Source: Polyangiaceae bacterium (GTDB lineage: Bacteria > Myxococcota_A > Polyangia > Polyangiales > Polyangiaceae). Taken from it: a stretch of 64,000 nucleotides of DNA. The stretch is from the NCBI GenBank assembly GCA_947475525.1, contig CANJMI010000006.1:1-64000 (forward strand), in the 5' to 3' direction. The notes under the pieces are model-generated. The model did no database searches and had not been told where the DNA came from. It saw nothing but the letters and a program-made list of their open reading frames with translations. A program made the translations under genes and the position numbers. Positions 1 through 8,111 of the stretch are shown one piece after another; position 1 is the stretch's first letter, and the number at the start of each line of letters is the position of its first letter.

Positions 1-111
1 GGCGGCGGCGGTCGTCGTGGCGGCAGCGGCGGCGGCGGCGGCGGCGGTCGTGGCGGCGGCGGCGGCGGCTTCGGCGGCGGCGGCGGCGGCGGCGGCGGTG
101 GTCGCTGGTAG
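1..111 (+). CDS. C-terminal glycine/RGG-rich tail of a truncated protein, probably RNA-binding
   Basis: Frame 1 is open from the window edge to a TAG at 109-111. It encodes about 36 residues, almost all Gly with interspersed Arg (GGRR, GRGG), one Phe (GGFGG) and a final GRW. Gly/Arg tails of this kind are typical of bacterial RRM-type RNA-binding proteins and of some DEAD-box helicases, where they bind RNA without strict sequence specificity. The reading is supported by an intrinsic terminator about 40 bases after the stop. The catalytic or binding domain lies upstream of the window, so the family is inferred from the tail alone. The same GGC triplets give a poly-Ala reading in another frame, which I reject. 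Confidence 0.6.
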   Translation, partial: GGGGRRGGSGGGGGGGRGGGGGGFGGGGGGGGGGRW

Positions 112-151
112 TCGAATTCGGCAGGCATTCAGTTGTCCTGCCGTTCCGAGA

Positions 152-192
152 CGGGCTCGACGCCACCAGGCGTTCGGGCCCGTTTCTTTTTG
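152..192 (+). terminator. Rho-independent terminator of the RGG-tail gene
   Basis: A GC-rich stem pairs 152-164 (CGGGCTCGACGCC) with 169-182 (GGCGTTCGGGCCCG), with a small bulge and an ACCA loop. The T-rich run TTTCTTTTTG follows. It sits 40 bases after the stop of the left-edge gene and before the next gene, as expected for an intrinsic terminator. Confidence 0.7.
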
Positions 193-318
193 TGCGCTAT
201 TCTGCCTGAATGCCGAGGTCCGGTCCCTGCGCGCGCGGACTCGAGCGACGCTCTGGGCTGACCTTCTGTTGCTGTAACCCTGTCCCGTTGGCGGCCTATG
301 CCGCAAAGCAAAGGAACC

Positions 319-1269
319 ATGCGAAAAGCCTTCGTCGACCTCCTCCTCTTCGCCATGCCGACTCTGCTCGCGTGCAGCGCCACGAGCTCGACGCGCTTCA
401 GCTCGGACAGTGGCAGCGCGAGCGGCTCGGTGGGACCCACGGGCTCGAGCGGGGTTGGCGGTGCCGACTTCAGTGGCTCCGGTGCAGGCACGACCGGCTC
501 GGGTGAGACGGGTGGCTGCTCCGAGGCGGCGACCTACGTGTACGTGTTGTCAACCGACAGCGACTTGTGGCGTTTCCGGCCTGACAAAAAGCTCTTCACG
601 AAGATCGGGCATCTCGGTTGCGCGACGTCGATGCAGCCCAACTCCATGGCCGTCGACCGGGATGCGACCGCTTGGGTGAACTACGTTGGCAACGACGGGC
701 TTTCCGATACCTCCGGCGCCCTCTACGCCGTCAGCACCGCGAACGCCAGCTGCGCGCCTGCCGGGCACCCACTACCGGAGAGCTGGTTTCGCCTCGGGAT
801 GGGCTTCTCGACCGATGGCAACGAAGGTGACAGCGAGACGCTGTATTTGACGGGGACCAACGGCGGAGTCGGGCTCGCCGCGTTCGACTTCGCGGCCAAA
901 ACGGTGAAGCCGATCGGCCAGTTCTCGGGTGCGCTCGCAGGGAAAAACGCCGAGCTTACGGGTACCGGTGACGGCCGCCTCTTCGGCTTTTTTACGACGA
1001 GTCCGGTCGAAGTCGCCGAGCTCGACAAGAACTCCGCCGCGATCGTGGCGACCAAGAGCATGCCGCAGGTTCCGACGCCTTCCGCGTGGGCCTTCTCGTT
1101 TTGGGGCGGTGACTTTTTCCTCTACACCTCCGATGGGTTCTCCAACACACGGGTGTCGCGTTACCGCCCATCGGACAACTCCGTGGTCACCGATTACATG
1201 CCCGACGTCGGCTTCGTCATCGTTGGCGCAGGCGTATCGACGTGTGCGCCGATTGAGCCCCCGAAGTGA
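319..1269 (+). CDS. Predicted lipoprotein of unknown function
   Basis: A 316-residue protein with a lipoprotein signal peptide: a short basic N-terminus, a hydrophobic core and lipobox LLAC. A Ser/Gly/Thr linker rich in SGSASGS follows. The body (about residues 70-316) reads like a secreted beta-rich or propeller-like domain, with WRFRPDKKLFTKIG, SMAVDRDATAWV and DGRLFGFF, but I cannot assign a family. I prefer ATG 319 over an in-frame ATG at 298 because AAGGA (311-315) is well placed and the signal peptide then starts correctly. The stop overlaps the next start (GTGA), so it is probably co-translated with the membrane transferase that follows. Confidence 0.8.
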   Translation: MRKAFVDLLLFAMPTLLACSATSSTRFSSDSGSASGSVGPTGSSGVGGADFSGSGAGTTGSGETGGCSEAATYVYVLSTDSDLWRFRPDKKLFTKIGHLGCATSMQPNSMAVDRDATAWVNYVGNDGLSDTSGALYAVSTANASCAPAGHPLPESWFRLGMGFSTDGNEGDSETLYLTGTNGGVGLAAFDFAAKTVKPIGQFSGALAGKNAELTGTGDGRLFGFFTTSPVEVAELDKNSAAIVATKSMPQVPTPSAWAFSFWGGDFFLYTSDGFSNTRVSRYRPSDNSVVTDYMPDVGFVIVGAGVSTCAPIEPPK

Positions 1270-3149
1270 CAGCGCCTTCGGGCCAATCTCACGTTCGCGC
1301 AACACCACGTCGTCGGCACTTCGGTCGTCGCCTTCTCGAAGTCGTCTGCGTCTTTTCGCCGACGCTGCTGTCGTTGGTGGTCGATTTCAGTCGCCGCTCA
1401 GACCGCCTGATATCGCTGAGTGGGCCGTACGTTCTCGCGTACCTCGGGACGCTGCTCGAAGTCGGTCTCTTGTGGACGGCGTTGCTTACGCTCGCGGCTC
1501 GCCGGCGCGGCCTTGTGCGTCACGTGAGCGCCGCGTCGTTCGTGGTGCTCTTCGGTTTGACGAGTGCCGTTCAAGGCGCGTTTTTTCAGCTCTTCGACAT
1601 CTACGCGACGCTTGACGCGCATCTTCACTGCCGCTCGCTTCCGTGGGCGATTGTAGCAACGCTTCCGCTCGGTCGGACTCACTTGGTCGCGCGGCTGCTC
1701 GGCTCGTTCGCGCTTGGAGTGGCGCTCGTCATCGCGGCGCGGAGGTTCGTGCGCCCGCGGCGTTCTCGCCGGATTGCCGCAGCGGTGGTCTTTCCCCTTG
1801 CGAGCCTCGGGCTGATCGCGATGCCCGTGAGTTACCGCGGCTTGCAAGCGGCGGCTCCCGAAGCGCTCTACTTTCACGGCCTCGCTGGGCTCGTCAAAGA
1901 GCGAGTCGGGCTCACTCACCTCGCGCAGGTACGCATGCAGCGTCGGACGCCTCAGTCGGTGCCGGCACTTGTGCCGAAGTCGCCGCGCAACGTGCTTTTT
2001 ATTTTGCACGAGAGCCTTCGCCAGGAGGTCACGTGCCCGAAAGATCAGGCGGGCCCTTGCAAGCGCCCGGCGCGCTTTTCGACCGCCGAAGTTCCCGACC
2101 GGATGGTGTTTGGCGCGATGCGCGCGAACTCGTCGTCTACGCTGATATCTCTCTCGGTTCTCTTGAGCGGCGTGAGTCCGGCTTCGGATGATGCGACCCT
2201 CTATGGCGCGCCACTGTTGTTCGAGTACGCGCAGGCTGCCGGCTACGACAGCGCGTACTGGACGAGTCAGAACGTCATCTACGGAAACATGCGCATGTTC
2301 TTGCAGGACGCCCCGGCGTCGCACCTTGCGTTCGCGACCAATCTCGCGCCCGAGGCCGACTTCGACGTGGGGGCGAAAGACGCGTTGCTCGCCGACCGTG
2401 CGATCGCCGAGTGGGGTGAGCTTCGGGAGCCGTTCGTGGCGGTGACGCATTTTTCGAATACGCACGTGCCGTACCTCGTTTCTCCGAACGACACTCCGTA
2501 CGCGCCGGCAGCCGACACCGATGACCCGGCGCGCGTGGCTGAACTAAGAAATTATTACAAAAACGCGGTTTTTCACTCGGATCGCCACGTGGCGCGCCTC
2601 ATTCGGCATGTCCGCGCGAGCGCGAGCGGCGCACGCACGGTGATCGTATTTACCTCCGATCATGGTGAGATTTTCGGCGAGCATCACTTGCCCCACGGGC
2701 ACACAAGCTCGAGCTTCGACAACGAAATCCTCGTGCCCGCGTGGATCGACGCGCCGCCGCAGACGTTGCGTGAGGAGGAGCGCGCGGCCATCGTCGGCGC
2801 GGCCGAGCGTGCGACCTGGCACGTCGATCTGCATGCCACGTTGCTCGACCTGATGGGGCTCTGGGATGAGCCCGGTCTCGCGTCGTTTCGTAGCCGAATG
2901 GCGGGGCAGCCCCTCACGCGCGAGGCCAGAACGAGCGGGCCCGTCGCGATCTCGAACTGCAACGGGCTGTGGCATTCGGCCCTTTGCAATTGGGGGATGA
3001 TGCAGGGCAGTCGCAAGGTGCAGCTCGTCGCTGGGCTCCCCGGTGCGCTGTGTACCGACGTTGCCATCGATCCGCTCGAGCGCAGTTTTCTTCGCGAGGA
3101 GGAATGCGCGGACCTCGTGCGGGTTGCCGAACGCACCTTCTTGCGCTGA
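1266..3149 (+). CDS. Membrane-anchored sulfatase/phosphoethanolamine transferase-like protein (alkaline phosphatase superfamily)
   Basis: A 627-residue protein. The first 190 residues hold about five hydrophobic segments. The catalytic domain starts near residue 240 with NVLFILHES and contains SSSTLISLS, whose Thr292 matches the nucleophile position of EptA/LTA-synthase-type enzymes, and SDHGE at 465-469 with HLPHGH after it, the usual metal ligands. The family transfers phospho-head groups from phospholipids to lipid A, glycans or glycerol polymers on the outer face of the inner membrane; the substrate here is unknown. The GTG start overlaps the preceding stop (GTGA). The next gene encodes a phosphoesterase, which suggests an envelope phosphate-modification unit. 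A sulfatase role is less likely because no C/S-x-P-x-R motif is visible. Confidence 0.82.
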   Translation: MTAPSGQSHVRATPRRRHFGRRLLEVVCVFSPTLLSLVVDFSRRSDRLISLSGPYVLAYLGTLLEVGLLWTALLTLAARRRGLVRHVSAASFVVLFGLTSAVQGAFFQLFDIYATLDAHLHCRSLPWAIVATLPLGRTHLVARLLGSFALGVALVIAARRFVRPRRSRRIAAAVVFPLASLGLIAMPVSYRGLQAAAPEALYFHGLAGLVKERVGLTHLAQVRMQRRTPQSVPALVPKSPRNVLFILHESLRQEVTCPKDQAGPCKRPARFSTAEVPDRMVFGAMRANSSSTLISLSVLLSGVSPASDDATLYGAPLLFEYAQAAGYDSAYWTSQNVIYGNMRMFLQDAPASHLAFATNLAPEADFDVGAKDALLADRAIAEWGELREPFVAVTHFSNTHVPYLVSPNDTPYAPAADTDDPARVAELRNYYKNAVFHSDRHVARLIRHVRASASGARTVIVFTSDHGEIFGEHHLPHGHTSSSFDNEILVPAWIDAPPQTLREEERAAIVGAAERATWHVDLHATLLDLMGLWDEPGLASFRSRMAGQPLTREARTSGPVAISNCNGLWHSALCNWGMMQGSRKVQLVAGLPGALCTDVAIDPLERSFLREEECADLVRVAERTFLR

Positions 3150-3283
3150 GCGGCGCGCGGGCGAGCCTCAACCTCGCCGTGCCCTCGGCAAGGGCATCCC
3201 CGCACCGAAGCAATTCGGGCTAACTTGGAGTCGGCACGCGGCGATTCGCCGTTCCTTTGCGCGCCGACGTGAAACCAGCATCG

Positions 3284-4909
3284 ATGACCTTCTTCGCTTA
3301 CCGAACGTGGCTTGGCTCCCTCCTTGCGGGGACCGCATTCCTGCTCGTCGTTGCTCCGCGGCTCACGGGGTGCACAGTGGCTGAGACCAGGCCCCCTAAG
3401 GTGTGCGACACGCTGGGCGATGAACTCAACTGTGGCGCCTGCGGGCACACGTGTGGCGCGGCCGAGTCGTGTATTGCCGGGGCGTGCGTCACTGACGTGT
3501 CGTGCGAAAGCGGGCAGACCGTCTGTGGCGGGTCGTGCGTGGATGTGGCCAAAGACTCGGCCCATTGCGGCGCCTGCGATGCGCGCTGTGAGCTCGGTAC
3601 GGCGTGCGCCGGTGGCACGTGTTTGGCCTTGCCTTCGAACATCAAGCACGTGGTGCTGATCTCGCAGGAGAACCACTCCTTCGACTCGTACCTAGGCAAG
3701 TATTGCAAGGCGCCCGCGTACTCGAACCCGAGCTGCACGGCCGGCCCGAACTGCTGCGAGGCCGCGCCAGCCCTCGAGCCGACGGGCGCGAGCCCGGAGC
3801 TCCTCGACGACTTGAATAACGCCGCCCGTGATCGCAATCACGCTCACGCGTGCGAGCTTGATCAGATCCACGGGGGCTTGATGGACCGCTTCGTCGTGGG
3901 CTCCACGTACGTTCACCCGCCGCTGCTCGAGCAGCCCTGCTCGACGCCACACAATTGGGCCGTCGCCGACGCGAAGTCCGCCGCCGCGTACTGGGCATTC
4001 GCCGACAAAGGCGCGCTCGCCGATCGGTACTTTCAGCCCATCGCGGGCGGCAGCTCGTCGAACGACATGTACTTCGTGGTCGCGCGCTACAGGTTCACCG
4101 ACAACGACCTCTATCCGGACTCAATCAACTCCGGGTGCGCATTGCCGCTTCCGGTCAAGAAGATCAGCTGGAAAGCCAGCATCACGATCGGTGACGTCCT
4201 GCTCGAGCACGGCAAGACGTTCGCCTCTTATGTGCAGGGCTACGCCGCGGCGCTCGAGTCGTGGAAGAAGGCGAAAGTGTGTCCACCTCCTGCGGCCGAT
4301 TGTCCGACCGCGACCTTTCCGTTCACGCTCGCGTGCAAGTACGACGCGGCGGATGTTCCGTTTCAGTATTTCGAGCAATTTGCCGACGTTCCTGCGCACA
4401 TGAAGGACTACGGCGAGCTCGCGAAGGATCTCGCGAACGGCACCTTGCCCGAGTTCGTTTACATCAAGGCGATGGCCTTCGCGAACGAACACCCCGGAGT
4501 CGCCAACATCTCGCGTGGGACGAAATTCGTCGCGGACACCGTCGCGCAGATCGAGGCATCGAAGGTTGCGGACGACACGCTGATCCTGATCACGATGGAT
4601 GAGGGCGGTGGATTTTTTGACCACGTGCCGCCGCCTCCGCCGGTTCCGACGGTGTATGACGCCGATGGCGACGGGATGGCGGTCCCGTATGGAACGCGGG
4701 TGCCGACGATCGCGCTCGGACGATTCGCGAAGAAAGGGTTCGTGTCGCATGTCGTCCTCGAACACTCGTCGATCGTGAAATTCCTCGAGCTGAATTTCGG
4801 CGGACCGGGAGCCGTAGGGGTTCTCGGAGGGCGCGACGGCTACGTGAACAACCTCGGCAGCCTGCTCGATCCGAAGACCACAGGCCTCGTAATTCCGGAC
4901 GGCCCATGA
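3284..4909 (+). CDS. Phosphoesterase family lipoprotein (phospholipase C / acid phosphatase type)
   Basis: A 541-residue protein with a hydrophobic signal and lipobox LTGC. A Cys-rich segment (repeated CGAC, residues about 35-110) comes next, then a PF04185-type phosphoesterase domain. Diagnostic motifs are ISQENHSFDSY (Glu129, Asn130) near the domain start and MDEGGGFFDHVPPPP (Asp439, Glu440) near the end. Relatives include bacterial non-haemolytic phospholipase C and AcpA acid phosphatases, which cleave phosphate mono- or diesters outside the cytoplasm. Start 3284 is chosen because the signal peptide then begins directly; a longer in-frame start exists at 3257. The stop overlaps the start of the kinase gene (ATGA). 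Confidence 0.88.
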   Translation: MTFFAYRTWLGSLLAGTAFLLVVAPRLTGCTVAETRPPKVCDTLGDELNCGACGHTCGAAESCIAGACVTDVSCESGQTVCGGSCVDVAKDSAHCGACDARCELGTACAGGTCLALPSNIKHVVLISQENHSFDSYLGKYCKAPAYSNPSCTAGPNCCEAAPALEPTGASPELLDDLNNAARDRNHAHACELDQIHGGLMDRFVVGSTYVHPPLLEQPCSTPHNWAVADAKSAAAYWAFADKGALADRYFQPIAGGSSSNDMYFVVARYRFTDNDLYPDSINSGCALPLPVKKISWKASITIGDVLLEHGKTFASYVQGYAAALESWKKAKVCPPPAADCPTATFPFTLACKYDAADVPFQYFEQFADVPAHMKDYGELAKDLANGTLPEFVYIKAMAFANEHPGVANISRGTKFVADTVAQIEASKVADDTLILITMDEGGGFFDHVPPPPPVPTVYDADGDGMAVPYGTRVPTIALGRFAKKGFVSHVVLEHSSIVKFLELNFGGPGAVGVLGGRDGYVNNLGSLLDPKTTGLVIPDGP

Positions 4910-6558
4910 TGCCCGCGGATGACGACGGTGATGCCCTGGTGTTGGCGCCGGTGTTTTCGGTCGAGTTGGCGGAGCTTCCGGTTGCCGCGTTCGTGCTGCG
5001 TGATTCGGTGATCGTGGCCGTGAACGCGGCCTATGTCGCCCTGTTCGGTCGGTCCGCCGAGGAGACCATCGGACGCCACATGAGCGATGAGATCGTGGCC
5101 GGGGTCGTTTCGTTTGACGTTGAGCGGATGGAGCAGACACGCGAAGCCGTTCAGTCCCGCGAGAGTCCTTCAGGCTCCGTGAGGGTGCGGGTGTCGGACC
5201 CCGCCGGTCGCAAGCGCTCCCTGCGCGTGGAGTGGGTGCCGCTGCCGCAGCCTGGTTGCAGCGCGGTGTTCATGCTCGACGAAGAGCGGGATGAACGCGT
5301 CAAGGATATCTCCGACCGCCTCGCGCGGGCGTCGGCGTCGTTCTCGGGCGTGCACGCCGAGTCAGAGATCCTCGAGCGAGCCGTGCACGCCATCGTCGAG
5401 GTTGGGTTCACAGCCAGGGTGCTGCTCGTCCAAGGCGACGGGCCTGCGCTCGTCGACGGGCCGAGCGGACGGCCGCCCTCGGAGAAAAATCTCGGCGAGG
5501 GCAAGGATGCGGCGAACGCGGCGCAGCTTTCGCTCGCGCTCCTTCGGCAATTCAACCCGCAGTTCGATGAGGGAAGGGCGGCTTTCTCGGATGACGTCGA
5601 TGCTGGGGTCGAGGCGGCTGGTGCGCTGAGTTTTCCGGTGACAGTGGGGCCCCAACCCCGCGCGCTGAGTGCTGCCGTGACGGCGACGGCGGAAGCCCAG
5701 GAGAGCGCGCGCGTTGGGGGGTCCTTCATCCAGATGCCGTTGCTCGTCGATGAGGCCGTGTTCGGAGCGCTTGTACTGACGGGCGCGTCGCTGTCTCCGG
5801 GCCTGGTCGGTCCATTTGAGATGTTCGCGGAGCTCATCGCGCGGGCCATTGAGAACGTGCGCATGCGCGCGAGGCTCGTCGAACGCGAGCGCCTGGCCGC
5901 TCTCGGCGAGGCGGCGGCCGTGATGGCCCACGAGGTGCGAAATCCAATTGCCGCGATCCTGAATGCCGTCGGGCTCATGCGGCGTGACGCGGCTCCGATC
6001 GCCGACATGCTCGCGATGATCGCGGAGGAGTCCAATCGTCTCGAACGCATCGTCACTGCGCTCTTGACCCTCGGACGGCCGCTCCTCCCGAAGCTTTCCG
6101 AGACGAACCTAATCGAAGTCGCGTTTGCCTCGCGAAACCTGCTTGTCGCACGTGATGCCAGCGTGGACGGCATCGCCGCCGAGGCCATCGTCATCAGCGG
6201 CCTCGCCGAGTCTCCGCTGGCTATCCTCGATCCCGATCTCGTCGAGTTGGCGGTGCTCAACGTGTTTCAAAATGCACTTCAGGCGAGTCCACCCGGAGGC
6301 CGCGTGCTTGTCTCCACTGAATTCCGCGATGGAATCCGACCCGCTACGGCGTTGTGTATCGACGACGAGGGCCCCGGCTTTCCGGCAGGTAGCGCCGAGC
6401 GCATCTTCGAGCCCTTCTTCACGACGCGGGCCGCCGGTACCGGCGTCGGGCTCGCGGTCGTCTTGCGCATCGTCGAGGCTTGTGGTGGTCGCGTCGAAGC
6501 GGGCTCGAGCCCGTCGGGCGGCGCGCGCGTGGCGCTCGTCTTTCCTGCGGCGAACTGA
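4906..6558 (+). CDS. Soluble PAS-GAF sensor histidine kinase
   Basis: A 550-residue cytoplasmic kinase with no membrane segment. Residues about 15-125 look like a PAS domain (VAAFVLRDSVIVAVNAAY) and about 140-300 like a GAF domain. The HisKA helix has the phospho-acceptor His342 in MAHEVRNPI. The HATPase domain carries the N box NVFQNALQASP, G1 DDEGPGFPAG and FEPFFTTRAAGTGVGLAVV. This is the NtrB-like HPK4 type. It overlaps the phosphoesterase gene by ATGA, so it is made together with the envelope enzymes. No response regulator lies nearby, which makes it an orphan kinase, a common situation in myxobacteria. Confidence 0.92.
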   Translation: MMPADDDGDALVLAPVFSVELAELPVAAFVLRDSVIVAVNAAYVALFGRSAEETIGRHMSDEIVAGVVSFDVERMEQTREAVQSRESPSGSVRVRVSDPAGRKRSLRVEWVPLPQPGCSAVFMLDEERDERVKDISDRLARASASFSGVHAESEILERAVHAIVEVGFTARVLLVQGDGPALVDGPSGRPPSEKNLGEGKDAANAAQLSLALLRQFNPQFDEGRAAFSDDVDAGVEAAGALSFPVTVGPQPRALSAAVTATAEAQESARVGGSFIQMPLLVDEAVFGALVLTGASLSPGLVGPFEMFAELIARAIENVRMRARLVERERLAALGEAAAVMAHEVRNPIAAILNAVGLMRRDAAPIADMLAMIAEESNRLERIVTALLTLGRPLLPKLSETNLIEVAFASRNLLVARDASVDGIAAEAIVISGLAESPLAILDPDLVELAVLNVFQNALQASPPGGRVLVSTEFRDGIRPATALCIDDEGPGFPAGSAERIFEPFFTTRAAGTGVGLAVVLRIVEACGGRVEAGSSPSGGARVALVFPAAN

Positions 6559-6587
6559 TAGCGGCAGGAACGCGGCGCCGAGTCGGG

Positions 6588-6593
6588 TACAGT
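6588..6593 (+). promoter_or_regulatory. -10-like box TACAGT just upstream of mqo
   Basis: TACAGT ends 10 bases before ATG 6604, and no Shine-Dalgarno sequence lies between. This spacing predicts a leader of only a few bases. It is one of a recurrent set of such boxes in this window. Confidence 0.45.
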
Positions 6594-6603
6594 CGGCCTC
6601 GCT

Positions 6604-8094
6604 ATGGCGCAGCCCCAAACGAATGTGGATTATGACGTGCTGCTCGTGGGCGCCGGCATCATGAGCGCCACCGTGGGAGCCTTGCTCGCGGAGCTCGATC
6701 CCTCGCTACGCATCGGTCTGCTCGAGCGCCTTGACCACGTCGCCGGCGAAAGTTCCCACGTGCGGAACAACGCTGGAACCGGGCACTCTGGGCTTTGCGA
6801 ACTCAACTACACCCCAATAAATAGCGACGGTGGAATCGACACGCGCAAAGCCGAGCGCATCATGGAGTGCTTCGAGGTGTCGAAGCAGGCGTGGGCCCAT
6901 TTCGTTCGTCGGGGGTTCGTCGATTCTCCCGATCAGTTTATCCGTTCGGTCCCTCACTTCTCGTTCGTTCGAGGCGCGGCCGACGTCGCGTTTCTCAAAG
7001 CGCGCCACGCCGCCCTCGCCGAGCGACCCTTGTTTCAAGGCATGCGCTATTCGAACGCACGGGCGGAGCTCGCCGAGTGGTTGCCGCTGATGCTCGATGG
7101 TCGCGACGAGCACGAGGAGGTGGCCGCAACGCGCTCCGAGCTCGGGACCGACATCGATTTTGGTGAGCTTGCGCGTGCTCTCCTTGTGCAGCTCGAATCG
7201 AGCGGGCGGCTCACGTTGCGCCTTTCGCACGAGGTGCGGGAGCTCGCGCAGGACGATGACCGTACGTGGATCATCGGTGTCGTTGATTCGGTGAACAATG
7301 TTCACCACGAACTGCGCGCGAAGTTCGTCTTTCTCGGTGCGGGGGGCGGGGCCCTCGAGTTACTCGAGCGTTCGGGGATCCCCGAAGCGAGCGGCTACGC
7401 CGGCGTGCCCGTCAGTGGCCAGTGGCTCGTGTGCGAAAACCCAAAGCTTACCGGACAGCACCACGCGAAGGTCTACGGTCGGCCGAAGGTAGGCGCGCCA
7501 CCGATGTCCACCCCACACCTCGACTCGCGCCTGATCGACGGCCAGCCGCAGCTAATGTTTGGGCCTTTTGCTGGCTTTTCGACGAAGTTTTTGAAGGAAG
7601 GCTCCTACTTCGATCTGGTCCGATCGCTCACGCCGGACAACGTGCTCTCGCTCATCGGGGCTGGGCTCCACAACCTGCCGCTTACGCGCTACCTCGTCCA
7701 CGAAGTGATGCAAACGTTCGACGACCGCATCGATGTCCTGCGCGAGTTCATCCCGCGCGCTGAGCCGGACGATTGGGAGCTTGCGATTGCGGGTCAGCGC
7801 GTTCAAGTGATCAAGCACGACGATCACGACCTTGGCCGGCTCGAGTTCGGCACCGAGATTGTCTCCGCGAAAGACAACACGCTCGCCGCGCTCTTGGGAG
7901 CGTCGCCCGGGGCGTCGACATCGGTGACGATTGCGCTCGACCTCCTCGAGGACTGCTTCCCGGAGCGAATGGACGCGTGGCGTCCCAAGCTTGCGCAGAT
8001 CGTTCCAACCTACGGCACCAGGCTCGCTGCCGAGCCCGCGCTCGCGGCACGGACCCGGGCGGCCACGCACGACGTCTTGCGGCTACGGAGCTGA
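6604..8094 (+). CDS. mqo: Malate:quinone oxidoreductase
   Basis: A 496-residue FAD enzyme that oxidises L-malate to oxaloacetate at the inner face of the cytoplasmic membrane and passes electrons to quinone, bypassing NAD-dependent malate dehydrogenase. The N-terminal Rossmann motif DVLLVGAGIMSATVG is followed by the family-specific NNAGTGHSGLCELNYTP stretch. Conserved blocks include VPVSGQWLVCENPKL, FGPFAGFSTKFLKEGS and LLGASPGASTS near the C-terminus. Length matches the family (about 490-500). A -10-like TACAGT sits 10 bases before the ATG, suggesting its own short-leader promoter, 45 bases after the kinase stop. Confidence 0.96.
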   Translation: MAQPQTNVDYDVLLVGAGIMSATVGALLAELDPSLRIGLLERLDHVAGESSHVRNNAGTGHSGLCELNYTPINSDGGIDTRKAERIMECFEVSKQAWAHFVRRGFVDSPDQFIRSVPHFSFVRGAADVAFLKARHAALAERPLFQGMRYSNARAELAEWLPLMLDGRDEHEEVAATRSELGTDIDFGELARALLVQLESSGRLTLRLSHEVRELAQDDDRTWIIGVVDSVNNVHHELRAKFVFLGAGGGALELLERSGIPEASGYAGVPVSGQWLVCENPKLTGQHHAKVYGRPKVGAPPMSTPHLDSRLIDGQPQLMFGPFAGFSTKFLKEGSYFDLVRSLTPDNVLSLIGAGLHNLPLTRYLVHEVMQTFDDRIDVLREFIPRAEPDDWELAIAGQRVQVIKHDDHDLGRLEFGTEIVSAKDNTLAALLGASPGASTSVTIALDLLEDCFPERMDAWRPKLAQIVPTYGTRLAAEPALAARTRAATHDVLRLRS

Positions 8095-8111
8095 GCTGTC
8101 GCGCTGAGCGG

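Noticed and set aside
17-277. Poly-Ala open frame over the GGC repeat
   Set aside because: Frame 1 gives a sensible Gly/Arg tail with a stop followed by a terminator; the poly-Ala frame runs through that terminator and has no recognisable continuation.
3220-3225. TAACTT box upstream of the phosphoesterase gene
   Set aside because: It lies about 60 bases before the chosen start and no good -35 precedes it, so it is not counted among the leaderless promoters.
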